A DNA stretch of 64,000 bases from DASZIT01 sp963770635 (GTDB taxonomy: Bacteria > Actinomycetota > Acidimicrobiia > Acidimicrobiales > RAAP-2), in NCBI GenBank assembly GCA_963770635.1, contig CAVYQI010000005.1, positions 558,001 to 622,000 of the forward strand, written 5' to 3'. The position numbers and the translations under genes were made by a program. Shown in pieces: positions 1-8,291 of the stretch; positions within the stretch are counted from its first letter, which is position 1; each line of letters opens with the position of its first letter. The notes under the pieces are model-generated. The model was not told the DNA's origin, did not search any database, and worked only from the letters and a program-made list of their open reading frames with translations.

Positions 1-150
1 GAGCTCACCAACGATCGGGAGGCCGCCGGCTTCCTGGCCGGAGCATTCGGGGTCGACCGCCGCCACCAGCTCGAGGTCGGGGTCGGTGGCCACCATCCGG
101 CACACCTCCCGGCCCATCTTCCCCCCGGCGCCTATCACTCCGACTCGCAT
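1..150 (-). CDS. dapB: 4-hydroxy-tetrahydrodipicolinate reductase, N-terminal part
   Basis: Reading the minus strand from an ATG at 150 gives 50 residues that run off the window edge. They begin MRVGVIGAGGKMGREV, which is the dinucleotide-binding loop typical of DapB, and continue with the acidic end of the second beta strand (AAVDPE). DapB reduces 4-hydroxy-tetrahydrodipicolinate in the lysine and diaminopimelate pathway in the cytoplasm. The position just downstream of an M16 peptidase and pnp is the usual actinobacterial order. Only the nucleotide-binding N-terminus can be seen, so the identification rests on that motif and on synteny. Confidence 0.85.
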   Translation of the reverse strand, partial: MRVGVIGAGGKMGREVCRMVATDPDLELVAAVDPECSGQEAGGLPIVGEL

Positions 151-218
151 AGAGGAACCCTACCGTCGGGGACCCCGGTCTCCCGGGGAGGCGACCGCCG
201 ATGCGGCGGGGTTCGGGT

Positions 219-1475
219 TCAGCCCACGCCCAGCGAGTCGGCGTCGAAGTCCGAGGCGTCGAACGGCCCCACCACCGACAGGGTCCGGGGGGCAGCCACC
301 AACTCGGCGGCGACGGCGTGGACCTCTTCGAGGGTCACCGCCTCCACCCGGGCCACCACCTGGTCGATGGTCAACACCTCGCCGTGGAGGAGCAGCCCGG
401 CCCCGATCCTTCCCATCCGCGCTCCGGAGTCCTCGCAGGCGAGGATGGACTCGGCGCGGAGATTGCCCTTGGCCACCGCCAGCTCCCGCTCGGTGATGCC
501 GTCGGCACCCAGCGACTCGAGCTCGCCGACCACGATCTTGAGCACCTCGGTGACATTGTCCGGCGAGGTCCCCATCCCCACACTCAGCACCCCGGCGTCG
601 TAGTAGGTCACCCGGTCCGACCACACCGAGTAGGCCAGACCCCGGCGCTCCCGGATCTCCTGGAACAGCCGGCTCGAGAGGCCGCCGCCCAGGACATGAT
701 TGAGGATGGCCAACGGGTACCGGCGCGGATCGGACCGGTCGACCGAGCGCATCCCGAGGACGAGTTGGGTCTGCTCGGTGGCCCGCCGGGTCACCTGCAA
801 CGGGACCACCGTGTCGCCCGGTGCCGTCCGTTTCGGGGTGGACCCCCCCGACGGCCCGGTGAACCGGGCGTCGAGGCCGGCCACCACCGCGTCGTGGTCG
901 AGATCGCCGGCCACCGCGGCCACCATGTTGGCCGGCCGGTAGTGCGCCTCGAAGAACTCGCGGATCTGCGCGGCGGTCATCGCCTCGATCGTCCGATGGC
1001 TCCCGAGCACCTCCCGCCCCAGCGGGTGATCGGGGAACAGGGTGGCGGAGCTCTGTTCGGCGGCCAGGTCGGAAGGCTCGTCGGCGTGCATGAGGATCTC
1101 GTCGATGATCACCGACCGCTCGGCGTCCAGATCCGTGTCCCGAAGGGCGGGCTGCCACATGATGTCGGAGAGGATGTCCAGTCCCAGTGGCAGGTGCTCG
1201 GCCAACAGCCGGATGTAGAAGGAGGTGTACTCCTTGGCGGTGAAGGCGTTGAAGTCGCCACCGACCTCGTCGACCGCCTCGGCGATGGCGGAGGCGGAAC
1301 GGCCCTCGGTGCCCTTGAACAGGAGATGCTCGAGCACGTGGGAGGTACCGGCTCGATCGACGGGTTCGTCGCGCGAGCCGGTCCCCACCCAGAACCCCAG
1401 GCACACCGAGCGGGCGTCAGCCATCCGCTCGGTGACCAGCGCCATTCCCGAGCCCAGCCGGTCGGTGCGGATCAT
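219..1475 (-). CDS. M16 family zinc metallopeptidase (PepR/YmxG-like)
   Basis: The 418-residue protein carries the inverted zinc motif HVLEH (H46, E49, H50) and the third zinc ligand expected about 76 residues later (E126 in VIIDEI), so it should be catalytically competent. Length and the two-lobed layout fit the single-chain M16B processing-peptidase class, which cleaves short peptides or signal-like sequences. It sits between pnp (stop 31 bases upstream) and dapB on the same strand, a conserved actinobacterial arrangement, and is probably cotranscribed with pnp. Substrate cannot be told from sequence. Confidence 0.92.
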   Translation of the reverse strand: MIRTDRLGSGMALVTERMADARSVCLGFWVGTGSRDEPVDRAGTSHVLEHLLFKGTEGRSASAIAEAVDEVGGDFNAFTAKEYTSFYIRLLAEHLPLGLDILSDIMWQPALRDTDLDAERSVIIDEILMHADEPSDLAAEQSSATLFPDHPLGREVLGSHRTIEAMTAAQIREFFEAHYRPANMVAAVAGDLDHDAVVAGLDARFTGPSGGSTPKRTAPGDTVVPLQVTRRATEQTQLVLGMRSVDRSDPRRYPLAILNHVLGGGLSSRLFQEIRERRGLAYSVWSDRVTYYDAGVLSVGMGTSPDNVTEVLKIVVGELESLGADGITERELAVAKGNLRAESILACEDSGARMGRIGAGLLLHGEVLTIDQVVARVEAVTLEEVHAVAAELVAAPRTLSVVGPFDASDFDADSLGVG

Positions 1476-1505
1476 GAGTTGCCCGCTCCGATCATGCCGG
1501 CGACC

Positions 1506-4004
1506 TTACCGGCGACGGCGACCGCCCCGGTTGCGTCCGCCTCCCCCGCCGGTGCGCTCGGACGGCTCGGCCCCGGCGGGGCCGAGATCGCCGAACTCCT
1601 GGACCAGCTCCGCCTGGAACACCTCTTCGAAGGACGCGGCTCCCGAAGGTGTCGCCGATTCGCTCCGGGGCGCGGTGCGAGCCGGTTCGGCATGCTGGCC
1701 CCGGTCGCCGGGGTCGGAGTGATCGCCATGGTTGGGGCGATCGTGATCCCGACCGCCGGCGTCGCCGCGGCCGCCGCCATTGCTCTCCGAACGCCCCGAT
1801 CCCGAGGGTCGATCGTCGGCAGGGGGCTCGCCGGCCAGCGACAACGAGACCTTGCCCTGGGGGTCGATGTCGTCGACCTTCACCTCCACCGGTTGGCCGA
1901 GCTCGAGGACGTCCTCGACCCGCTCGACCCGCTTGCCCCGTCCGATCTTGGAGATGTGCAGCAGCCCGTCCCGACCCGGAAGGATGTTGACGAAGGCTCC
2001 GAACTTGGTGATGTTGACCACCTTGCCCATGTAGTTGGCGCCCACCTCGGCCAGCGGTGGGTCGAGGATGGTGGAGATCCGTCGACGGGCCTCCTCGACG
2101 GCGTTGCCGTCTTTGGCCCCGATGGTGACGGTGCCGACCATGCCGTCGTCGTCGACGGCGATGTCGGCGCCGGTCTCCTGCTGGAGGGCGTTGATGACCT
2201 TGCCCTTGGGCCCGATGACCTCGCCGATCTTGTCCATCGGGATCTCGAAGGAGACGATCTTCGGAGCCGAGGCGGCCACCTGGCCGCGGGGCTCGGCAAT
2301 GGCGCCGGCCATCACGTCGAGGATGGTCAGGCGGGCCTCTTTGGCCTGGAGCAGGGCCTTGCCCAGCACGTCGGCCGGCAGCCCGGCGATCTTGGTGTCG
2401 AGCTGGAGGGCGGTGACCACGTCCTTGGTCCCGGTCACCTTGAAGTCCATGTCGCCGAAGGCGTCCTCGGCCCCCAGGATGTCGGTGAGGGTCACGTAGT
2501 TCCCGTCGTCGTAGACCAGGCCCATGGCGATGCCCGCCACCGGCGCCCGCAACGGCACCCCGGCCGCCATCATCGACAACGTCGACCCGCACACCGAGGC
2601 CATGGAGGTGGAGCCGTTGGAGGCCAGCACGTCGGAGACCAGCCGGAGGGTGTAGGGGAAGTCCTCCTCGTAGGGGACCACCGGCAACAACGCCCGTTCG
2701 GCCAGGAGACCGTGGCCGATCTCCCGCCGCTTCGGGCCGCGCATGAAGCCGGTCTCCCCGGTGGAGAAGGGCGGGAAGTTGTAGTGGTGCATGTACCGCT
2801 TGTGCTCGACCGGGGTGATGGTGTCGAGCAGCTGGTTCATCCGAGGCATGCCCAGGGTGGTCACGTTGAGCACCTGGGTCTCGCCCCGCTGGAAGAGGGC
2901 GGAGCCGTGGGCGGTCGGGAACAGGTCGACCTCGGCCGACAGCGGTCGGATCTGCGAGGTGTTCCGGCCGTCGATGCGGATGCCCTCGTCGACGATCCGC
3001 TTGCGGACCAGCTTCTTGGTCAGACCCCGGACCGCCTCCTTGATCTCCCGCTCCCGGTCGGGGAACTCGGGGGCCAGGGCCGACACCAGGTCGGCGGTGG
3101 CGAGGGCGAGGGCGGCGTTGCGCTCGGCCTTGGAGGTGAAGGCGTTGGCGGCGGCGACCGAATCGGTGCCGGTGGCCACCACCCGCTCCCAGACGTCATC
3201 CCCGTAGTCGGAGAAGGTGGAGAACTCGAGGGGCTCGATGGGTCCCCGATCGGCCACGTGGGCCGCCACCAGCTTGCGCTGGAGCACGATCGACTCGCGG
3301 ATCCACGTCTTGGAGGCTTCGAGCCCATCGGCCAGCACCTCTTCGGTGACCTGCGGGGCACCCTCGTCGTAGTACTGGAACGACCGCTCGGTGCCGCCCG
3401 CCTCCACCATCATGATGGCGATATCGGCGTCGTCGGCGTCGCTGAGCGCCCGGCCGGCGACCACCAGCTCGAAGGTCGACTCGTCGCCTTCCTCGAAGGT
3501 GGGGTGCGGGATCCACACCCCGTCGGTGGAGTACGCCACCCGGACGGCGCCGATCGGGCCGTCGAAGGGAATCCCCGACAGCATGAGGGCGGCCGAGGAG
3601 GCGTTGATGGCCAACACGTCATGCGGGTTGACCTGGTCGGCCCCGAAGATGGTGCCGACCACATGGACCTCGTTGCGGAACCCCTTGGGGAAGGACGGGC
3701 GCAGCGGGCGGTCGATGAGGCGGCAGGTGAGGATGGCCTGATCCGAGGACTTGCCCTCCCGGCGGAAGAACGACCCGGGGATCTTGCCGGCGGCATAGGC
3801 CCGCTCCTCGATGTCCACCGTCAGCGGGAAGAAGTCGGCGCCCTCCCGGACCGACCGTGACGCGGTGGCGGTAGCCAGCAACACGGTGTCCCCGATACGG
3901 CCGACGACGGCGCCGTCAGCCAGCTGGGCCAGCTTTCCCGACTCGAAGGTGAGTGTGCGGTCGGTACCGCTAATAGGTGCGGATACTGAAATGGCGTCTG
4001 ACAT
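1506..4004 (-). CDS. pnp: polyribonucleotide nucleotidyltransferase (PNPase)
   Basis: PNPase degrades RNA 3' to 5' by phosphorolysis in the cytoplasm. I place the start at ATG 4004, giving 832 residues, because an AAGGAG site lies just upstream and the protein then begins in normal register; a longer reading to 4202 has no family support. Two RNase PH-like cores are present. The second contains GAEDAFGDMDFKVTG (about residues 510-525) with the metal-binding aspartates. A KH domain with GPKG (about 597-600) and an S1 domain (about 655-720) follow. The last 110 residues are an unusual low-complexity tail rich in Gly, Arg, Asp and Ser that ends RNRGGRRRR; it is probably disordered and may bind RNA or RNase partners. 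Confidence 0.97.
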   Translation of the reverse strand: MSDAISVSAPISGTDRTLTFESGKLAQLADGAVVGRIGDTVLLATATASRSVREGADFFPLTVDIEERAYAAGKIPGSFFRREGKSSDQAILTCRLIDRPLRPSFPKGFRNEVHVVGTIFGADQVNPHDVLAINASSAALMLSGIPFDGPIGAVRVAYSTDGVWIPHPTFEEGDESTFELVVAGRALSDADDADIAIMMVEAGGTERSFQYYDEGAPQVTEEVLADGLEASKTWIRESIVLQRKLVAAHVADRGPIEPLEFSTFSDYGDDVWERVVATGTDSVAAANAFTSKAERNAALALATADLVSALAPEFPDREREIKEAVRGLTKKLVRKRIVDEGIRIDGRNTSQIRPLSAEVDLFPTAHGSALFQRGETQVLNVTTLGMPRMNQLLDTITPVEHKRYMHHYNFPPFSTGETGFMRGPKRREIGHGLLAERALLPVVPYEEDFPYTLRLVSDVLASNGSTSMASVCGSTLSMMAAGVPLRAPVAGIAMGLVYDDGNYVTLTDILGAEDAFGDMDFKVTGTKDVVTALQLDTKIAGLPADVLGKALLQAKEARLTILDVMAGAIAEPRGQVAASAPKIVSFEIPMDKIGEVIGPKGKVINALQQETGADIAVDDDGMVGTVTIGAKDGNAVEEARRRISTILDPPLAEVGANYMGKVVNITKFGAFVNILPGRDGLLHISKIGRGKRVERVEDVLELGQPVEVKVDDIDPQGKVSLSLAGEPPADDRPSGSGRSESNGGGRGDAGGRDHDRPNHGDHSDPGDRGQHAEPARTAPRSESATPSGAASFEEVFQAELVQEFGDLGPAGAEPSERTGGGGGRNRGGRRRR

Positions 4005-4227
4005 GACGCTCCTTGGTTTGCTCGGGGGCCCCCGAGCCAGTTCCCAGTTGTCGAACACCCCATCTTCTTCCGGAATCGGGTATTCGGCAACTGGTGACTG
4101 ACCTCGAAAGGAGCCCAATCTGTCTGTCCACGGCCGACCACCGATGTGGCCTGCCGGTCTTGCTGCCGACCGACACCGTGTCGGACCGGCTGCCACCGGC
4201 AACGTGCCGATGGCAAGAAATGTGCAT

Positions 4228-4247
4228 CGCCCGGCCGGAGCCGGGCG
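4228..4247 (-). terminator. stem-loop between rpsO and pnp
   Basis: A perfect 8-bp stem (cgcccggc / gccgggcg) with a 4-base loop lies 19 bases after the rpsO stop and 223 bases before the pnp start. On the minus strand it is followed by a short T-containing stretch (ATTTCTT). It could be a weak terminator or attenuator, or an RNA-processing site, as known for the rpsO-pnp junction in other bacteria. The remainder of 4005-4265 shows no other gene. Confidence 0.5.
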
Positions 4248-4265
4248 AATTTGAATCGGTTCCGC

Positions 4266-4523
4266 TTAGCGGCGGAGGCCGAGGCGACCGATGATGTCCC
4301 GGTAGCGCTCGACGTCGTTGTTCCGTACATAGTCGAGGAGTCGACGGCGCCGCCCGATCAATTTGAGCAGGCCCCGGCGGGTGTGGTGATCACCTTTGTG
4401 GATCTTCAGGTGGTCGGTGAGGTGGGTGATGCGGTCGCTCAGAATGGCGATCTGCACCTCGGGTGAGCCGGTATCGGTCTCGTGGAGCCGGTACTCGGTG
4501 ATGGTGGCCTGCTTGTCGGGCAT
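4266..4523 (-). CDS. rpsO: 30S ribosomal protein S15
   Basis: The 85-residue basic protein has the S15 signature segments DTGSPEVQIAILSDRITHLT and DHHTRRGLLKLIGRRRRLLDY, the three-helix region that contacts 16S rRNA in the platform of the small subunit. It is four residues shorter than the common 89-residue form, without loss of the core. It lies upstream of pnp on the same strand, the classical rpsO-pnp pairing. Confidence 0.97.
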   Translation of the reverse strand: MPDKQATITEYRLHETDTGSPEVQIAILSDRITHLTDHLKIHKGDHHTRRGLLKLIGRRRRLLDYVRNNDVERYRDIIGRLGLRR

Positions 4524-4634
4524 ATGCGGGGTTGACCTCTGGGATGTTCGGAATGGCCGACGGACGGGGCCCGTTGACCCAACAACTCTAGCAGTAACGG
4601 CGGGGTACCAGGCGCGATGTCCCCGCCCGGACGC

Positions 4635-4666
4635 GTTGCAGCCGGCCCCGAGGGGCCGGATGCAAC
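4635..4666 (-). terminator. long inverted repeat downstream of the peroxiredoxin gene
   Basis: Two 15-base arms (gttgcagccggcccc and ggggccggatgcaac) pair with a single mismatch around a tight loop, 30 bases past the peroxiredoxin stop. There is no T tract on either strand, so if it is a terminator it is of the actinobacterial T-less kind; it would insulate the peroxiredoxin gene from rpsO. Confidence 0.55.
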
Positions 4667-4695
4667 CGCCACGACGTCTGCCGGCGGGTGAAGGG

Positions 4696-5331
4696 TTACT
4701 TGTTCGGCTGGGGAGTCATCCGCAGGTAGGGCTTCAGGGCCTTGAACCCCTTGGGGAACTTCTCCTTGGCATCCTCGTCGGAGATAGCCGGGACGATGAC
4801 CACGTCGTCGCCGTCCTTCCAGTTCACCGGCGTTGCCACCGAGTAATTGGCGGTCAGCTGCAGCGAATCCAGCACCCGGAGGATCTCGTCGACGTTGCGG
4901 CCGGTGGAGGCCGGGTAGGTCAGGGTGAGCTTGACCTTCTTGTCGGGTCCGATGATGAACACCGAACGGACGGTGAGGGTGTCGTTGGCGTTCGGATGGA
5001 TCATGTCGTAGAGGTCGGCGACCTTGCGATCCTCGTCGCCGATGAGCGGGAAGTTGAGAGCCGTTCCCTGTGTCTCCTTGATGTCCTCGGCCCACTTGCC
5101 GTGGGAGGTGACGTCGTCGACGGATACCCCGATGAGCTTGGTGTCACGCTTGTCGAATTCCGGCTTGGCCTTCGAGAAGGCCCCCAACTCGGTGGTGCAG
5201 ATCGGCGTGAAGTCCTTGGGATGGGAAAACAGGATCCCCCAGCTGTCTCCGAGGTACTCGTAGAGCCGGATCGTCCCCTCGGTCGTCTCGGCAGTGAAGT
5301 CGGGGGCCTCGTCGCCCAGTCGAATGGCCAT
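4696..5331 (-). CDS. 1-Cys peroxiredoxin (Prx6/AhpE-like)
   Basis: Starting at ATG 5331, which follows a GGGAG site, the protein has 211 residues. The peroxidatic motif P-x-x-x-T-x-x-C is present as PKDFTPIC with C45. The long C-terminal domain (VATPVNWKDGDDVVIVP) is the mark of the Prx6 group, which reduces hydrogen peroxide and organic peroxides using one catalytic cysteine. No resolving cysteine partner is apparent. The promoter region upstream holds a strong palindrome (see 5409-5437) suggesting repressor control. Confidence 0.93.
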   Translation of the reverse strand: MAIRLGDEAPDFTAETTEGTIRLYEYLGDSWGILFSHPKDFTPICTTELGAFSKAKPEFDKRDTKLIGVSVDDVTSHGKWAEDIKETQGTALNFPLIGDEDRKVADLYDMIHPNANDTLTVRSVFIIGPDKKVKLTLTYPASTGRNVDEILRVLDSLQLTANYSVATPVNWKDGDDVVIVPAISDEDAKEKFPKGFKALKPYLRMTPQPNK

Positions 5332-5408
5332 GGTTGCTACTCCCTCATGTGTTTGGTGGACCGGAACTGCGGTCCGGATCGCGACCCTCACGACCCCGTC
5401 TCGCGGTC

Positions 5409-5437
5409 AGGTTAGACGAACGTTCGCCTAATGTCGA
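5409..5437 (-). promoter_or_regulatory. peroxiredoxin promoter with palindromic operator
   Basis: On the minus strand a -35-like TCGACA (5432-5437) and a -10-like TAACCT (5409-5414) are separated by 17 bases. The spacer and -10 are covered by the 20-base near-perfect palindrome ttagacgaacgttcgcctaa (5412-5431; 9 of 10 pairs match). A palindrome in that place is typical of a TetR-type operator that blocks RNA polymerase. It lies about 80 bases from both the peroxiredoxin start and the divergent HAD gene, so it could affect both. Confidence 0.5.
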
Positions 5438-5510
5438 CCTGATGGGTCAAGTTTAATGGTGCCGGCGGTCCGGTCGACCGGCCGACCGGTGGCAGGCAAG
5501 ATGTTCGCCC

Positions 5511-6161
5511 ATGCCGGATATCGCCGCCTTCGACTTCGACGGGACCCTGACCACCGGGGGCAGCGTCTTCGGCTTCCTCTCCGCCGTCACCGACCGGCGG
5601 AAGGTGGCCAGCGCCGGCGTCTCCCTCCTGCCCGAGCTGGCCCACGCCGCCATCGCCGGTGGCGAGGTGGCCGACCGGACCAAGGAACGCCTCTTCGAGA
5701 CGGTGCTGGCTGGAATCGAGGTGTCCACCTTCGAGGCGGTCAGCGTCGCGTTCGCCCAGCGGCACCTCGCCGGCCACCTCCGCGCCGACGTCCATCAACG
5801 GCTCCAGTGGCACCAGCGGCGAGGGGATCACACCGTCATCGTGTCGGCCTCCCCCGAGGGCTACGTCGCCCAAGCCGCCCGGCTGCTCGGCGCCGAACGG
5901 GCGCTCGCCACCCGGCTGGCCACCCGGGATCACCGCCTCACCGGCCGGTACGACGGGAAGAATTGCCGGGGGGAGGAAAAGCTGCGCCGTCTCCTCGAGT
6001 GGACCGGCAAGCTCGACGAGCCGTCCGCTCGGCTGTGGGCCTACGGCAACAGCCGAGGCGATCTGCGGATGATGCGCGCCGCCGACGTCGGGGTCAACGT
6101 CGGGCGGCTGGGCCGCTTCGGCCGGCTCCGGGAGTTCCCCGGCCTGGCCGCAACCCGCTGA
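5511..6161 (+). CDS. HAD-superfamily phosphatase, subfamily IB
   Basis: The 216-residue protein starts with AAFDFDGTLT, where D8 is the nucleophile and D10 the acid/base of the HAD fold. Motif II is VSASPEGYV, a lysine sits in the GKNCRGEEKLRRL segment, and motif IV is AYGNSRGDLRMM. This arrangement is that of the HAD-IB hydrolases related to phosphoserine phosphatase and to acyltransferase-linked phosphatases. It is a soluble enzyme; the substrate phosphomonoester is not evident. It runs convergently into the SpoIID-like gene, whose stop is 15 bases away. Confidence 0.88.
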   Translation: MPDIAAFDFDGTLTTGGSVFGFLSAVTDRRKVASAGVSLLPELAHAAIAGGEVADRTKERLFETVLAGIEVSTFEAVSVAFAQRHLAGHLRADVHQRLQWHQRRGDHTVIVSASPEGYVAQAARLLGAERALATRLATRDHRLTGRYDGKNCRGEEKLRRLLEWTGKLDEPSARLWAYGNSRGDLRMMRAADVGVNVGRLGRFGRLREFPGLAATR

Positions 6162-6175
6162 CCCGTGTCCGAGGG

Positions 6176-8266
6176 CTACTCGCCCGACGGCGAGCCGAAG
6201 AAGCCGGCATTGCCGAAGGCGAAGACGCTTCCGTCGGATGCCACCAACCAGTAGCCGTTGCCATCGGGAGTGCCGGTCATTCCCACCACCGGTTGGAGGA
6301 GGGCCTGATTGGCCACCGACCCGAAGAAGGCGGCATCGCCAAAGGAGAAGATGCCGCCGTCGGAGGCGACCAGGCGATAGCCGTGCCCGTCGGCGGAGGT
6401 GGACATGCCCACCACCGGCTGGTTGAGGGCGATGGCGCCGGTGGACCCGAAGAAGCTGGAGTCACCGAACGAGAAGATGCCCCCGTCGGAGGCCACCAGC
6501 CAATAACCGCCGCCTCCGGGGGTCGCGGCCATGCCCACCACCGGTTTGTTCAACCGGAGAGCGCCGGTGGAGCCGAAGAAGCTGGCGTCACCGAACGAGA
6601 AGATGCCTCCGTCGGAGGCGACCAGCCAATAGCCGCGACCGTCCGGGGTCGGCGCCATGCCCACCACCGGTTTGTTCAACCGGAGAGCGCCGGTGGAGCC
6701 GAAGAAGCTGGCGTCACCGAACGAGAAGACTCCCCCGTCGCTGGCCACCAGCCAGTAACCCCGGCTGTCGGGGGTGGACGCCATCCCGACGATGGGCTTG
6801 TTGAGGGTGAGGGCGCCGGTGGAGCCGAAGAAGCTGGCATCGCCATAGGAGAAGATGCCTCCGTCGGAAGCCGCCAGCCAATAGCCACCCTCGTCGGCGG
6901 TGGCGGCCATGCCGACCACCGGTTTGTTCAACACGGTGGAGGCGGTGAACCAGTCCGACTTCAAGCCCACCCCGGCGGCGAACTGGTCGCCGGTCATCGT
7001 GACGTTCTGACTGGATCCGACCAGGGTCAGCGACGTCACCCGACCGCCGAAGTCGCCGAATCCGTTGCGGGCCGTCACGTTGAACGCCTCGAAGGTGCCG
7101 AGCTGGGGCCAGGTGGCTTGGATGTCCGACACCGCCACCGATGCCGTCCACGTGTGGTTGGGGTTGCACGCCCCGGGAACACAGATCGAGTCGCCGGTAT
7201 CGGGGACGGCGGGGAAGCCCAGCGAGTTGGCGCCGGGATTGGTGTACCCGCCGGTGGACGCCGAGTACTGGGTGGCGGCCACCGGCCCGCCGGGAAACTC
7301 CATCACCTGGCCGCCGGTGTCGATGGTGGCGGCGTCGCCCAACGGGCTCTCGTTCTTGATCCCCTGATAGGTCTGGCAGTCGAGGTCGCAGGTATCGGTG
7401 TAGCCGAAGTAGGAACCCAGGCCCGCCATCACATAGGAGCGGGCCGCCACCGCCTGAGCTTCGAGCTCCTGGAATCCCCACGGTTGTCCCTGGGGTCCGG
7501 CGCCACCCAACGCCCCCCAGGAGGACGGCGATTCATTGGGGACCACCCCGGCCACGTACTGCTCTAGCGGGACGATGTTGACGGTGCGCGGGGCGCCCTG
7601 GTAGTCGGTCCCCTCGATGTTCCCCCGCATGGTGAGATTGCCACCCCCCTGGCAGAGCTGAAGGGCCTCGTTCCCGGTGGCCGGGTCTCCGAGATCGGGG
7701 TTGTGGCTCGGTACCGCGGTCGGGTCGGCGACGTTGGTCGCCACCGTGCTGTTCCAGGGTCCGGCGCAGCTGCCGCCCATCGTGACGTTCCAGGTTCCGC
7801 CGGCGCCGTTGTTGGTCATCAACACCGCCTGGCCGGCCGGCACCGACAAGCCCGCCGCCGAGAACGGGGATCCCGAGGTCACGATGACCGTGTTGCCGTT
7901 GTTCTCGGAGATCTCGACCCCGATCTGGGTCCCGTCGGCCGCGCCACTGAGCGGTGTCAGGGTGGTGCCTCCGTAATAGTGGGCCACGATCGATTGGTAC
8001 GGGGTCTGGGCCAGGGCGTAGCCCAGGGCACCCCACTGCCCCATCCCGTGGCCGTGGCCGAACCCGTGTCCGGTGAGGGTCAACACCGACGACGGGAACG
8101 GGGCGGCGGCGGTAGGCGTCGGCCGGGCGATCTGGGTACCGAACCCGACCACGGCAATCAGCGCGACGACCGCGCGTCCGAACCGATGCCGTCTTCCCGT
8201 TGTCAGCAGTCGCCCACGCACGTTGTTCCCGACATTACCGTCGGGAGCTCTCGAAACGGGTGACAC
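6176..8266 (-). CDS. secreted SpoIID/LytB-like protein with six YWLVASDGG repeats
   Basis: The 696-residue protein begins with a signal-like hydrophobic stretch (about residues 31-43) followed by the SpoIID hallmark GHGFGHGHGMGQWG (about 66-79). The domain continues with VAGVVPNESP and ELEAQAVAARSYVMA, as in SpoIID/LytB, which in sporulators is a peptidoglycan lytic transglycosylase and in others a wall-remodelling factor. From about residue 440 come six 42-residue repeats of the form KPVVGMAPTPDGRGYWLVASDGG..., which end the protein. GTG 8266 is used as start although no clear ribosome site precedes it; a GTG further in (VRGRLL) is an alternative. The gene is 25 bases downstream of another protein with the same repeat, so the two are probably cotranscribed. 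Confidence 0.8.
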   Translation of the reverse strand: MSPVSRAPDGNVGNNVRGRLLTTGRRHRFGRAVVALIAVVGFGTQIARPTPTAAAPFPSSVLTLTGHGFGHGHGMGQWGALGYALAQTPYQSIVAHYYGGTTLTPLSGAADGTQIGVEISENNGNTVIVTSGSPFSAAGLSVPAGQAVLMTNNGAGGTWNVTMGGSCAGPWNSTVATNVADPTAVPSHNPDLGDPATGNEALQLCQGGGNLTMRGNIEGTDYQGAPRTVNIVPLEQYVAGVVPNESPSSWGALGGAGPQGQPWGFQELEAQAVAARSYVMAGLGSYFGYTDTCDLDCQTYQGIKNESPLGDAATIDTGGQVMEFPGGPVAATQYSASTGGYTNPGANSLGFPAVPDTGDSICVPGACNPNHTWTASVAVSDIQATWPQLGTFEAFNVTARNGFGDFGGRVTSLTLVGSSQNVTMTGDQFAAGVGLKSDWFTASTVLNKPVVGMAATADEGGYWLAASDGGIFSYGDASFFGSTGALTLNKPIVGMASTPDSRGYWLVASDGGVFSFGDASFFGSTGALRLNKPVVGMAPTPDGRGYWLVASDGGIFSFGDASFFGSTGALRLNKPVVGMAATPGGGGYWLVASDGGIFSFGDSSFFGSTGAIALNQPVVGMSTSADGHGYRLVASDGGIFSFGDAAFFGSVANQALLQPVVGMTGTPDGNGYWLVASDGSVFAFGNAGFFGSPSGE
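6179..6928 (-). repeat. six tandem 126-bp units encoding YWLVASDGG repeats (array 1)
   Basis: Six consecutive 42-codon units end the SpoIID-like protein. Each contains P-[IV]-V-G-M, G-Y-W-L-[VA]-A-S-D-G-G, FGDA and FFGSTG. The last unit is degenerate (FGNAGFFGSPSGE) and closes the protein. Units 2 and 3 are almost identical at DNA level (6550-6790), indicating duplication. Confidence 0.9.
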
Positions 8267-8291
8267 CCAAAGGGCGGAAGCGCCTGTCCGG

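Noticed and set aside
1472..1780. Frame ending with a 4-base overlap to the M16 start
   Set aside because: It is out of register with pnp, low in complexity, and the annotated pnp frame continues the S1 domain normally; the overlap is a coincidence.
201..3860. 1,219-residue open frame on the plus strand
   Set aside because: It lies fully opposite the M16 peptidase and pnp genes, is Gly/His/Arg/Asp rich and has no domain pattern; it is a codon-bias shadow of high-GC DNA.
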